This document shows positions 34,383-43,352 of a stretch of 64,000 nt of DNA, one piece after another. The translations under genes and the position numbers were made by a program. Positions within the stretch are counted from its first letter, which is position 1. Each line of letters opens with the position of its first letter. Source of the DNA: Bacteroidales bacterium (GTDB lineage Bacteria; Bacteroidota; Bacteroidia; Bacteroidales; UBA932); contig JAEEQS010000005.1 in assembly GCA_016285455.1 (NCBI GenBank), forward strand, positions 62,001-126,000, read 5' to 3'. Under the pieces are notes generated by a model that was given only the letters and a program-made list of their open reading frames with translations, did not search any database and was not told where the DNA came from.

Positions 34383-35710
34383 GCCTTCTGGTTTTTTTCT
34401 ATGATTTGAAGCAGCTTGTCTATGGCTTCCGAATCCGGAATGCCCTTGAGGACAGGCTGTTTTCCTTTGTAGATGGTGACAAGGCCTCCGCCCTGGCCAA
34501 CGTAGCCGTAGTCTGCGTCAGCCATTTCTCCAGGGCCGTTTACGATGCAGCCCATAACGGCAATCCTGACTCCCTTCAGATGGGAGGTTTTTTCCTTGAC
34601 CTTGTTGAAAGTCTCCTCAAGGTTGTACTGGGTACGTCCGCAACCCGGGCAGGCAATGTATTCCGGATGATAGAAAATTCTTCTTGCGCCCTGCTGGATG
34701 TTCTCCTTGAGCGCCTGCATTTTCTTATCGGAATAAGGCGCCTCTGCGATGGTGAAATCGTCTATCTCCTTTTCCAGAAGCATAACGCCGAACAGTGCGG
34801 CTGCTCTGATAATGAAGCGGTTCCAGTCGTCTTTTTTGCATCCCAGATCGGTGAACTTTATGATAGGGGAGCGGCTGTTCTGGCTTCTGACAGCATCGTA
34901 AAGCCTCTGGGCATCGTTGCTTTCAAAGAACTGGGCAATCTGCTCTCCTGCAGGAATCTCGTTGACAGGATTTTCTGTAAGGGAAACTCTAATTGTATCT
35001 CCGATGCCTTTGGAGAGAAGGGCTCCGATGCCGATGGCGGACTTGATTCTGCCCTGGTCTGAATTGCCGGCTTCTGTTACTCCCAGATGCACCGGAAAAA
35101 CAATGCCGCTTTCCTCCATTGCCTTGTATAGCAGAAGATAAGCCTGGCTCATAACAATGGTGTTGCTGGCTTTCAGAGATACAACAACGTTGAGGAAATC
35201 CTCTTTTACGCACATATCTAGCCACTGCATCGCAGCCTGTTTCATGCCTTCAGGCGTGTTGCCGTAACGGTTGACTATGTCTTCTCCCAGAGAGCCGTGG
35301 TTAAGGCCAATACGGACGGCTGTCGAGTGTTTGCGGCATTCTTCTATGAACCTTTTGAACTGAGTCTGGGCGTCTTTATGAACCTGAGAGAAATTTCCGG
35401 GATTGATCCTGACCTTGTCTGCAACCTGAGCTGCTGCAATTGCTACCTCGGAGTTGAAATGAACATCGGCGACAAGTGGAGTCTTTATTCCCTGGTTTCT
35501 CAGAATGGCCTTGATCTTGCCAAGCGCTTCCACTTCCTTGAATCCCTGGGTGGTAAGCCTTATGAGCTTTGCTCCGGCCTCTGCCATCTGAAGGCACTGG
35601 GCAACGCTTTTTTCAACATCTTGGGTATGGGTGTTGCACATTGTCTGAACGGCGATAGGGGCACCGCCTCCTATTAGCAGTCCGCCAGCATTGGCTTGTA
35701 GTCTTTTCAT
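34379..35710 (-). CDS. ispG: 4-hydroxy-3-methylbut-2-enyl-diphosphate synthase
   Basis: 443 aa. An N-terminal TIM-barrel half ('PIAVQTMCNTHTQDVEKS', 'RINPGNF', 'VSLKASNT') is followed by a C-terminal [4Fe-4S] domain with 'CPGCGRTQYNLEE' and 'GCIVNGPGEMADADYG'. It is a late step of the non-mevalonate isoprenoid pathway. The length is between the ~370-aa E. coli type and the ~600-aa form with a large inserted domain that is common in Bacteroidetes; the middle insert here is only about 70 residues (near 265-340). It is the last gene of the ligA-to-ispG run and overlaps the preceding gene by 4 bp. Confidence 0.95.
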   Translation of the reverse strand: MKRLQANAGGLLIGGGAPIAVQTMCNTHTQDVEKSVAQCLQMAEAGAKLIRLTTQGFKEVEALGKIKAILRNQGIKTPLVADVHFNSEVAIAAAQVADKVRINPGNFSQVHKDAQTQFKRFIEECRKHSTAVRIGLNHGSLGEDIVNRYGNTPEGMKQAAMQWLDMCVKEDFLNVVVSLKASNTIVMSQAYLLLYKAMEESGIVFPVHLGVTEAGNSDQGRIKSAIGIGALLSKGIGDTIRVSLTENPVNEIPAGEQIAQFFESNDAQRLYDAVRSQNSRSPIIKFTDLGCKKDDWNRFIIRAAALFGVMLLEKEIDDFTIAEAPYSDKKMQALKENIQQGARRIFYHPEYIACPGCGRTQYNLEETFNKVKEKTSHLKGVRIAVMGCIVNGPGEMADADYGYVGQGGGLVTIYKGKQPVLKGIPDSEAIDKLLQIIEKNQKA

Positions 35711-36492
35711 CTTCTCTTTGGCGCGTTTTCAGGGTTTTTGTAAGAGCTTCCGCCGAATCTGTAGAACAGGCCTACGGATATGATAAGCTGGCTGGTATGG
35801 GTTGATACCCAGTACTCATCTCCATAGAATGAAGTCTTGGAGTAGAGGTTGCTAAGGTTGTATTTGTAGTTGACTTCCGCGTGGACTTCAAACGGGCGGA
35901 AAACATAGGCCAGTCCGCCGCCCACGATGAATCCGTAGCCCCATTTCTTCCAGGTAGAACTAACTGTTTCAGGCAGAAGGCCGGAGAAGCTGGCGCTCTG
36001 CCTCTTGGCAACAAACGCTCCTGCGTTGGCAAGCAGCCTCATATTCCAGAAATCTATCCTGAACTGGCTGACAAACGGAAAGGTAATGTTGCGGAAGGTT
36101 TCGTTTCCTTCCTGGATGACCTTGTCGTTCTCGTCTAGAATCTGAGTCTTGTAGCCTTCCTCGTTGAACTGGAGGCCGGTCTCCAGTCCAAACAGGGATA
36201 TGGAGTTCCAAAGAGAATGATAGTAAGTGTAATAAACACCAAAATTCATTGGAGTGGTTATGGGCTTCTTGTCGTAGTCAACGCTCACGGTCAGGGAGTT
36301 TATGCCCAATCCCCATTTGACTCCAAACAGATGCTCCCTTAGGCGAGTAGAATCCTTTACCTGGCCAGTTACCTTGGCATCTCTGAAGGAGAACTCGTCA
36401 AACTCCTTCATAATGTCCACGGTATCCACGATTTGAGAATAGCCTTGAAGAGAGGCCAGCGTAAGCAATATGGCAACAAAAACTCTTTTCAT
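35707..36492 (-). CDS. Outer-membrane beta-barrel protein
   Basis: 261 aa with a signal peptide ending near 'ASLQGYSQ'. After a short charged segment the chain alternates amphipathic strands of about ten residues ending in aromatic residues ('GLGINSLTVSVDY', 'MNFGVYYTYYHSLW', 'YGFIVGGGLAYVF', 'HAEVNYKYNL', 'QLIISVGLFYRFGG'), typical of an eight- to ten-stranded OmpA/PorT-type barrel. The substrate or partner is unknown. It overlaps ispG by 4 bp and the upstream Big_5 lipoprotein gene by one base, so all three are translated together. Confidence 0.82.
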   Translation of the reverse strand: MKRVFVAILLTLASLQGYSQIVDTVDIMKEFDEFSFRDAKVTGQVKDSTRLREHLFGVKWGLGINSLTVSVDYDKKPITTPMNFGVYYTYYHSLWNSISLFGLETGLQFNEEGYKTQILDENDKVIQEGNETFRNITFPFVSQFRIDFWNMRLLANAGAFVAKRQSASFSGLLPETVSSTWKKWGYGFIVGGGLAYVFRPFEVHAEVNYKYNLSNLYSKTSFYGDEYWVSTHTSQLIISVGLFYRFGGSSYKNPENAPKRR

Positions 36493-38432
36493 TATTCGAA
36501 CAGTTTAGTCAGGTCAACAGACTGAGTCAAGTCTGTCTGTTCCTTGAGTTTAATAATCACGTTTCCGTCTGGCAGCTTAAACAGCCTTGCCTTCTCAGGA
36601 GGGATTCTAAGTATAATGTTTCCGACATCCAACTTGCCGTTGCGGTTAAGGTCCTGGGTGATTCTGAAAGAATACACTCCGGCATTCAGATAAGGGAATC
36701 TGAGCTCCCCGTCTTTGGAAATATCGTATTTTAAATAAACACGGTCTCTCTTTTCACTTACAAGTTCAACAATATATTTTACACCCTTTGTTCCACTGAT
36801 TTCCAGGGTTATGGAACTTAGCTTGTCATCTGTAGGAAGATTGAATGTCTTGACCAGAGAGTCGTTGGTGAAACCGTTGACGTCTTTGAAAAGGGCCATA
36901 GGGATCTTCAGCTTATAGTCGTTGCCGACCTTGTATGGCTCGTCTGCGCGTATGATGTAGCGTAGAATGTTGGAGGAATCTCTTTCCGTATGGAACTTGA
37001 CATTGGAAACAATCTTTCTGGGAGTTGAAGTTGTGAACGTTATGGAATCAAAATCTGTCTTTACCAAAGGAGCTGGGAACGTGATTTCTATACCCATATT
37101 CTCCACAGTCTTTCCGTCCAGCTTAACGTCCATCTTCAAAAGATCTTTCCTTTGCTCGGGCTTTTTTTGATCAGGGCCTTTCTCCAGTGTGTTGCGCTGG
37201 TCATTGTTTTTGCCGAAAGGATCGTTGCGGTCATTCTTTCCGATTTTGCCCAGATTCTGAAGATAGTCATTTGTAAGGCCAGATTTGGAAGGATCCTGCT
37301 TGCTGGCGTCTTTCAACTTGCTCTTGTCAAAAGGCTTTACGAGTTTCAGGGTTTCTCCGTTAGGCTTTAGGGTACCGGTGGAATCGGTCTTCATATAGTT
37401 GATTCTCAGAAGGAGAGTGTCCTGAACTGCTTTAGGGTCGTTGATCCAGAAAGTAAGGGAATCACCCTCAGGATTGAATTGGCGGATAATACGGTCGTCA
37501 AAGATTCCCTTTATGCGGAAGGTGTCTATCTGCGGATTCTCTCCCCTGAACTTCACAAAGCATTCCCTTTCTGAAATTCGGCCGTAATTCTCTATGTACT
37601 GGCTGCTTACCTTCTCCTTGAAAAGATAGATGTCTGTCTGGCTAGGCCTGGAGAGGCAGGCAATTGTATCTTTCATATCCATCATTGCTATCTGAGGCAT
37701 TCCCTTGCGTGCGGCAATAGAAGGGGTAATAGAAGAATCGCAGAATCCGGCTAATTCTCCGCCTCTGTCGTAGAGCTGATTATTGTTCTTGTCTTCCCAG
37801 GCGTAAATGGAATATGGAATATCTTTAAGGCCTCTGAAGCAGAAATATCCCCAGTCATCACTTCTGGTAGCGGCATCTGCATATTCCTTTATCAAGCAGG
37901 AGTCTGTAGGGTTCTTGTAAAGAGCTACATAGACTCCCTTAAGCGGCAGAAGGGTGGCATAGTCCATAACAGTTCCGCTCAGAATCATTGAATCAATGCT
38001 GACGCCTGTGGAGAAATCTATTACATATCCATTAAACGGATTACCCTCGTTGACATCTGATATGGAGTTTCCAAAAGAAATGGAATAGGTCTGATTTGTT
38101 TTAAGAGTATCATCGAAAGATACTACAACGCTCTTTTTCTTGATCTTGACAACAGGCCTTTTCTTAGAAGGAGGAGATAGAACGATTTCCTGATACTGGT
38201 TTTTCAGCTGTACATACTCGTTAAATGTCAGGTATATCTTTCCCTTGTTTTGCGGAAAGTTAAGCATAGGCATATCCGGCTCTATTCCTACAATTACGGG
38301 AGGAATTGTGTCTTTAGGTCCCCCGACAGGACCCTGCTTGGTGTTGGCACAGCTTTGAGAAGCGGCTGCAACCAGAAGGGCAGCCAATGGAACGGCCAGC
38401 GCACCGGCTATAAATTTCCTGAAATTCATCAT
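36492..38432 (-). CDS. Ig-like (Big_5) domain lipoprotein
   Basis: 646 aa. A signal sequence ends in 'AAASQSC', with Cys28 as the likely lipidation site. It is followed by the signature 'GPVGGPKDTIPPVIVGIEP' and a Big_5 Ig-like fold ('IYLTFNEYVQLKN', 'VVVSFDDTLKTNQTYSISFG', 'ISDVNEGNPF'). The middle has a low-complexity Lys/Asn/Asp/Pro stretch (about residues 395-435), then another beta domain with 'YDRGGELAGF'-like turns. Such lipoproteins are widespread in Bacteroidetes; their job is unknown. It overlaps rel by 4 bp. Confidence 0.85.
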   Translation of the reverse strand: MMNFRKFIAGALAVPLAALLVAAASQSCANTKQGPVGGPKDTIPPVIVGIEPDMPMLNFPQNKGKIYLTFNEYVQLKNQYQEIVLSPPSKKRPVVKIKKKSVVVSFDDTLKTNQTYSISFGNSISDVNEGNPFNGYVIDFSTGVSIDSMILSGTVMDYATLLPLKGVYVALYKNPTDSCLIKEYADAATRSDDWGYFCFRGLKDIPYSIYAWEDKNNNQLYDRGGELAGFCDSSITPSIAARKGMPQIAMMDMKDTIACLSRPSQTDIYLFKEKVSSQYIENYGRISERECFVKFRGENPQIDTFRIKGIFDDRIIRQFNPEGDSLTFWINDPKAVQDTLLLRINYMKTDSTGTLKPNGETLKLVKPFDKSKLKDASKQDPSKSGLTNDYLQNLGKIGKNDRNDPFGKNNDQRNTLEKGPDQKKPEQRKDLLKMDVKLDGKTVENMGIEITFPAPLVKTDFDSITFTTSTPRKIVSNVKFHTERDSSNILRYIIRADEPYKVGNDYKLKIPMALFKDVNGFTNDSLVKTFNLPTDDKLSSITLEISGTKGVKYIVELVSEKRDRVYLKYDISKDGELRFPYLNAGVYSFRITQDLNRNGKLDVGNIILRIPPEKARLFKLPDGNVIIKLKEQTDLTQSVDLTKLFE

Positions 38433-40708
38433 ACTAGGTCCTCCTCTTTAATATCCACCCTGGTGGCGGAGTCTATACCCTTGATTTTTTCTATGTTTTT
38501 CAGTATTTCCTCAAGGTCCTTTGTGTTGTGAACGTATAGATCTATATATCCGTGGAATACCCCATCGTGAACCTCAAAGAACAATTTGCGAATATTTACA
38601 GAAAGAATAAGGGTGATGTATCTTGTAATCTCGTTGACTATTCCCAGACGGTCTATTCCCTTGAGCTCGATTCTGGCAAGGAAAGACAGAATGGTGTGCT
38701 TTGTCCATTTTGCGTTGATGATATTGCCGCCGTTTATGGAAGCCAGAGATATGGCATTTGGACACACTTTCTTGTGGATTACTACCTGGCCGTCCTCGTC
38801 TATGAATCCGATGATAGGATCGCCTGGAATAGGGTTGCAGCACTCTGCCACCTTGTAGGACAGTGTTTTGTCTATTGGATTTTCCTTCAGCAGATAATCC
38901 TTGTGCTTGTCTATCTTCACGTCAGAAGCGGAAGGATTATCATCGGCCTGCTTGTCCTTGGAAGAAGAGAAAAACTGAAGGTTCCAGAACTGTACAAGCT
39001 TGTTCTCCTTGTTTTTCTTGAGTATGGCTTCCAGGTTGGAAAGGTCTATAAGGCCGCTTCCTATCTTGCTGTAGAGTTCATCTTTGTTGCTGACCTTGAA
39101 TTCCTCTATGAGTTTTTTAAGCACCCTGATATGGAGTTTGACACCGTATTTGTCCAGCTCCTTCTCCAGCTTTTCCTGGCCGTTTTTGATGGTGCTCTTG
39201 ATGTCTCCCTTAATGCTGTCCAGGATAATATTGCGGGCCTTGGTGGTCTTTACGAATTTAAGCCACTGGCGTTCAGGCTTCTGGGAGTCTGCCGTAATAA
39301 TTTCCACCTGATCTCCGTTCCTGAGAACATATGAGATCGGAACCAGTTTCAGATTCACCTTGGCGGCTATGGCCTTGTTGCCAATCTCTGAGTGAATGGC
39401 GTAAGCAAAATCCAGAACTGTTGCTCCCTTCTCCAGCCTCTTGGCTTCTCCCGCAGGAGTGAAGACATATATCTCCTTGGTCATCAGGCCGCTGTGGAAG
39501 TTGTCAAGGAACTCCAGGGCATTCACGTCCGGATTCTCCAGAACTTCCCTGACCATATTAAGCCAGTTGTCCATTTCGTTTTCCGGATTCTGGATTTTCT
39601 CTCCCTTGTAGTTCCAGTGAGCGGCCACACCTTTCTCAGCGATGGCATTCATCCTGGTTGTCCTTATCTGGACTTCTACCCATCCGCCCTGAGGGCTCAT
39701 CAAAGTACAGTGTAGCGCCTCGTAACCATTTGATTTAGGCGTGCTTACCCAGTCTCTGATGCGGTCTGTGTTAGAAAGGAAGTCTTCAGAAATCAGGGAG
39801 TAGATGTCCCAGCACTGCTTTCTTTCAGAACTGCCTTTCTTTGGGGTAAAGACTATTCTTACAGCAAACAGGTCATAGATTTCCTCAAATGGAATCCCCT
39901 TGGTCTGCATCTTGTTCCAGATGGAGTAAGGAGTCTTGATTCTCTTGGTTATGGTGAATTTGTAGCGAGCCTGTTCAAGAAGGTTTGCAATAGGTTCTAT
40001 GAAGTTGTCTATAGAGCCGCCCTTAGCCTGTGAATACTCCTCAATTCGTCGGCTTATTTCGTTATACTGTTCCGGCTGACGGTACCTCAGCCAGATATTC
40101 TCCATCTCGCTCTTAATGCTGTAAAGTCCAAGTCTGTGAGCCAGAGGAATAAATATGTACATCGTTTCGCTGAGGATCTTGTCCTGCTTCCTTTCCGGCA
40201 TAGACTGGATCGTGCGCAGGTTGTGGAGCCTGTCTGCCAACTTGATGAGTATTACTCTAACGTCATCGTTGAGGGTAAGGAGGATTCTCTTGAAATTTTC
40301 TGCCTGGATAGATTTTTCTTCCAGCTGCCCCTCAATCTTGTTGTCCATTGCGGACTTAATTTTGGTGAGGCCGTCTACAAGCGATGCGATTTTGCTGCCG
40401 AACAGCCTTTCCACATCTTCCACGGTGTATTCCGTGTCTTCCACAACATCGTGAAGCAGAGCGGTTACGATAGACTTATAGCCCAGCCCGATCTCCTGCA
40501 CCACTATTCTAGCTACGGCGATAGGGTGGAGTATGTACGGCTCACCGGAACGGCGGCGCACACCCTTGTGGGCTTCGTTGGCGAATTCGAAAGCTTTGAT
40601 TACGCCCTCGTACTCCTCCTGGGAGGCGCATCTTTTCAGGGCAGCCAGCCTGAGCTGCTCGAATTCACTCTGAATCAATTCGTTGTCTTCCTTTGTAAAC
40701 TCGCTCAT
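38429..40708 (-). CDS. rel: RelA/SpoT-type (p)ppGpp synthetase/hydrolase
   Basis: 759 aa with the long-RSH order: HD hydrolase (H61 and 'HDVVEDTEYT' with H86-D87), synthetase ('IKTPYSIWNKMQTKGIPFEE', 'STPKSNGYEALHCTLM', 'VEVQIRTTRMN'), TGS ('EIYVFTPAGEAKRLEKGATV'), a helical/zinc-finger-like region with 'CCNPIPGDPIIGF', and a C-terminal ACT domain. The HD motif is intact, so it should both make and break the stringent-response alarmone. It lies 9 bp after hydG. Confidence 0.95.
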   Translation of the reverse strand: MSEFTKEDNELIQSEFEQLRLAALKRCASQEEYEGVIKAFEFANEAHKGVRRRSGEPYILHPIAVARIVVQEIGLGYKSIVTALLHDVVEDTEYTVEDVERLFGSKIASLVDGLTKIKSAMDNKIEGQLEEKSIQAENFKRILLTLNDDVRVILIKLADRLHNLRTIQSMPERKQDKILSETMYIFIPLAHRLGLYSIKSEMENIWLRYRQPEQYNEISRRIEEYSQAKGGSIDNFIEPIANLLEQARYKFTITKRIKTPYSIWNKMQTKGIPFEEIYDLFAVRIVFTPKKGSSERKQCWDIYSLISEDFLSNTDRIRDWVSTPKSNGYEALHCTLMSPQGGWVEVQIRTTRMNAIAEKGVAAHWNYKGEKIQNPENEMDNWLNMVREVLENPDVNALEFLDNFHSGLMTKEIYVFTPAGEAKRLEKGATVLDFAYAIHSEIGNKAIAAKVNLKLVPISYVLRNGDQVEIITADSQKPERQWLKFVKTTKARNIILDSIKGDIKSTIKNGQEKLEKELDKYGVKLHIRVLKKLIEEFKVSNKDELYSKIGSGLIDLSNLEAILKKNKENKLVQFWNLQFFSSSKDKQADDNPSASDVKIDKHKDYLLKENPIDKTLSYKVAECCNPIPGDPIIGFIDEDGQVVIHKKVCPNAISLASINGGNIINAKWTKHTILSFLARIELKGIDRLGIVNEITRYITLILSVNIRKLFFEVHDGVFHGYIDLYVHNTKDLEEILKNIEKIKGIDSATRVDIKEEDLV

Positions 40709-40717
40709 ATCTTCTTG

Positions 40718-42112
40718 CTATACTCTGAGGTCTCTTTCCCCCTGATAAATTCTCCTGAGTTTATTTTTGATATTTTCTTTCCAGGCATCTTCCGGCATTT
40801 TCTCCAGTTCCTTTTCTATCAGAGCCCTGCCCGCTTCTTTGGTACTCAGCGATGCGTAATCCTGGAGGTATTCAGCCAAAGTAAGGAGGGCGTTAGGGGT
40901 GCAGAAACGGTTTATCAGTCCTTTTTCTGCCCATTCCATAAAGCGGTCTCCGGTTCTTCCGGCCCTATAGCAGGAAGTGCAGAAACTAGGGATGAATCCT
41001 TCTTCCAGAAGCCATTTTGCGGCTTCATCCAATCCCCTGGTGTCTCCGATCTGGAATTGCTCCCTTTCAAGGTTCTGTGCGGAGCTGTTTTCCGAATAAC
41101 CGCCGATTTCAAGATGCGTTCCGGCATCTATCTGGCTGACTCCCAGATGCATGACTTCGTTTCTTATTTCCGGCGACTCTCTAGCTGTCATAATCATTCC
41201 AGTGTATGGAACAGCCAGGCGGAGAACTGCAACCAGCTGCTTGAAGTCTTCATCCTGGCACTTGTAAGGAAGTTCCAGTTCTTCAAGGCCGTTTGCAGGC
41301 TGGATTCTCGGGAAGCTTATCGTGTGCGGTCCAACGCCGAACTTTTCTTTCAGGTGAAGGGCGTGGCTGACAAGGCCCATAACTTCGAATCTCCAGTCAT
41401 ACAGGCCAATGAGGGCTCCTATTCCCAGATCGTCTATGCCGCCTTCAAAGGCACGGTCCAGACCGCCCAGCCTCCACAGAAAGTCTCCCTTGACAGTATT
41501 TGCAGGGTGGTATTTCTGGTATGAAGGCCTGTGGTATGTTTCCTGGAAAATTTGATAAGTTCCTATGCCTTCTGCCTTTATGGTCTTGTATCCGGCCACG
41601 TCCAGAGGCGCTGCGTTTATATTCACCCTGCGGATGGCTCCCTTGCCTGAATGCACAGAATAAACCGTCCTTACGCAGTCGGCAATGAAACCTGGGCTAT
41701 AGAGAGGAGATTCACCGAAAACGAGTATCAGCCTCTTCTGCCCCTCATCTTCCAGAGCCGTGACTTCCTGAATGATTTCTTCCTTGCTGAGAGTTTTCCT
41801 TATGGTGCTCTTCAGTGATTTCTTGAAGCCGCAATAAGCACAATCGTTGATGCAAAGGTTGCCAATATAAAGCGGAGCGAAAAGCACTATTCGGTTTCCG
41901 TATATGATTTGCTTGAGGCGTCTTGCGGCGTCAAACAGTTCCTGCCGGCCTTCCTCGCTTCTTATTGCAAGAAGGCAGGCTGTTTCTTCCAAGTTCAGAG
42001 GGTTCTTTTCCAGAGACTTGGCAAATATTTCGCGATAGCGCCCAGCATCTTCCTTCACTCCTGAAAGAAGAGCTTCAATCTTTTGGGCGTCTATGAAATC
42101 TTCAAATGCCAT
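40718..42112 (-). CDS. hydG: HydG, radical-SAM tyrosine lyase for H-cluster assembly
   Basis: 464 aa. The radical-SAM cluster motif is 'CINDCAYCGFKKS' (Cx3Cx2C). The C-terminal auxiliary cluster motif is Cx2C followed by 22 residues and a third Cys, from 'CTSCYRAGRTGDR' to 'NRFCTPNALLTL'; this C-terminal motif separates HydG from ThiH. It cleaves tyrosine to give the CO and cyanide ligands of the [FeFe] H-cluster, so it serves HydA, encoded about 38 kb away. hydE and hydF are not in this window. It lies 6 bp after the flavodiiron protein gene. Confidence 0.95.
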   Translation of the reverse strand: MAFEDFIDAQKIEALLSGVKEDAGRYREIFAKSLEKNPLNLEETACLLAIRSEEGRQELFDAARRLKQIIYGNRIVLFAPLYIGNLCINDCAYCGFKKSLKSTIRKTLSKEEIIQEVTALEDEGQKRLILVFGESPLYSPGFIADCVRTVYSVHSGKGAIRRVNINAAPLDVAGYKTIKAEGIGTYQIFQETYHRPSYQKYHPANTVKGDFLWRLGGLDRAFEGGIDDLGIGALIGLYDWRFEVMGLVSHALHLKEKFGVGPHTISFPRIQPANGLEELELPYKCQDEDFKQLVAVLRLAVPYTGMIMTARESPEIRNEVMHLGVSQIDAGTHLEIGGYSENSSAQNLEREQFQIGDTRGLDEAAKWLLEEGFIPSFCTSCYRAGRTGDRFMEWAEKGLINRFCTPNALLTLAEYLQDYASLSTKEAGRALIEKELEKMPEDAWKENIKNKLRRIYQGERDLRV

Positions 42113-42118
42113 AATCCA

Positions 42119-43315
42119 TTAAGCTTTAAGTGCCTGGACGAAAGCGGCAGCAAATTCTTCCAGGGAAGGATTGACTTTCTCTGCAGTAGGGGCGCCAAAG
42201 GCTTCTACCGTTGGGCCAACAACTGTAAGCTTTGCTTCCTCTGCAAACTTAGCCAGTGCTTTGGCTCCGGCTCCGTTCCATCCGCTGGTGCCGAAAATAC
42301 CCATCACCTTGCCCTTTGGACCCATAATCCTAAGCTCGTTGCAAAGATGCTCCATCATAGGGTGCATAAAGGTATTGTAGGCGCATGTTCCAAGGATGAA
42401 TCCCTTGTAGCGCATAATATCGCTGAGGATATAGGAAACATTGGTTCTGGAAACGTCGTATGTCCTGATATTCTTTATTCCGCATTCAGCGAGCTTTGCT
42501 CCAATCTGGTCTGCCAGATTTGCGGTGTTGCCGTACATAGACGCGTAAGCAATCACCACACCTTCCTCGGCCTTGGAAGCTGCCCAGTCTGAATAAAGAC
42601 CAATTACCTTGGCAGGATTCTCCTTCCATACAACTCCGTGAGACGGGGCAATCATCTTAGCGGGCACATTTGCAAGCTTGGTTATAGCCCTTGTTACCAT
42701 CTGGTTGTACTTTGCCACTATGTTGGAGTAGTAGCGCCTCATCTCAGGCAGGAACATCTCTTCCATATTGTAGTCGGAGTCAAAGATTCCGCCGTCCAGA
42801 CTTCCGTATCCGCCAAAGGCGTCGCAGGTGAAAAGCACACCGTCTGCCTGGTCCAGAGTGACCATAGTTTCCGGCCAATGAACCCAAGGGATAAAGTAAA
42901 ACTTGAGGCTAGTGCTTCCTATGTTAAGTTCCTGTCCGTCAGCAACCTGGAGAAAACTTTCCTGCGGGATGCCGTAATATTTGCCCATAAGCTCGAATGT
43001 CTTGGCGTTGCCAATGACCTTAACGCTTGGGTATTTTGCAAGAACGCTGCGGATCATTCCTGAATGGTCTGGCTCCATATGGTTTACTACCAGATAGTCG
43101 AGGTTTCCGCCATTCAGGCAGGCCTCTATCTTGCAGAGGAAATCTCCGTCTGAACCGTATTCCACGGTATCTATCAGAACATTCTTTTCGTCCTTGATTA
43201 TATAGGAGTTGTAGGAAACTCCGTAAGGAATGGGCCAATTGTTCTCGAAAAGGGCTGTACGGCGGTCGTTTACGCCAATATAGCTTATCCTTTCTGTTAC
43301 TTTTGCTATTCTCAT
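42119..43315 (-). CDS. FprA-type flavodiiron protein
   Basis: 398 aa from the ATG at 43315 ('MRIAKVTERISYIGVND'). The frame is open to 43408 but that part overlaps the 3' end of ligA and has no family similarity. The N-terminal metallo-beta-lactamase-like half carries the diiron ligands in 'HMEPDHSGMIR'; the C-terminal flavodoxin half starts at 'IAYASMYGNTANLAD'. Such enzymes reduce O2 to water (or NO to N2O) using reduced rubredoxin, ferredoxin or NADH partners. Its position directly before hydG suggests protection of the oxygen-sensitive hydrogenase or its maturation. Confidence 0.93.
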   Translation of the reverse strand: MRIAKVTERISYIGVNDRRTALFENNWPIPYGVSYNSYIIKDEKNVLIDTVEYGSDGDFLCKIEACLNGGNLDYLVVNHMEPDHSGMIRSVLAKYPSVKVIGNAKTFELMGKYYGIPQESFLQVADGQELNIGSTSLKFYFIPWVHWPETMVTLDQADGVLFTCDAFGGYGSLDGGIFDSDYNMEEMFLPEMRRYYSNIVAKYNQMVTRAITKLANVPAKMIAPSHGVVWKENPAKVIGLYSDWAASKAEEGVVIAYASMYGNTANLADQIGAKLAECGIKNIRTYDVSRTNVSYILSDIMRYKGFILGTCAYNTFMHPMMEHLCNELRIMGPKGKVMGIFGTSGWNGAGAKALAKFAEEAKLTVVGPTVEAFGAPTAEKVNPSLEEFAAAFVQALKA

Positions 43316-43352
43316 ATTACTGTCTTTTAATATCTTGTATGATTCGTCTTTT

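Noticed and set aside
40136-41524. 462-codon open frame on the + strand opposite rel and hydG
   Set aside because: It spans two well-supported genes on the other strand and resembles no protein. Antisense shadow.
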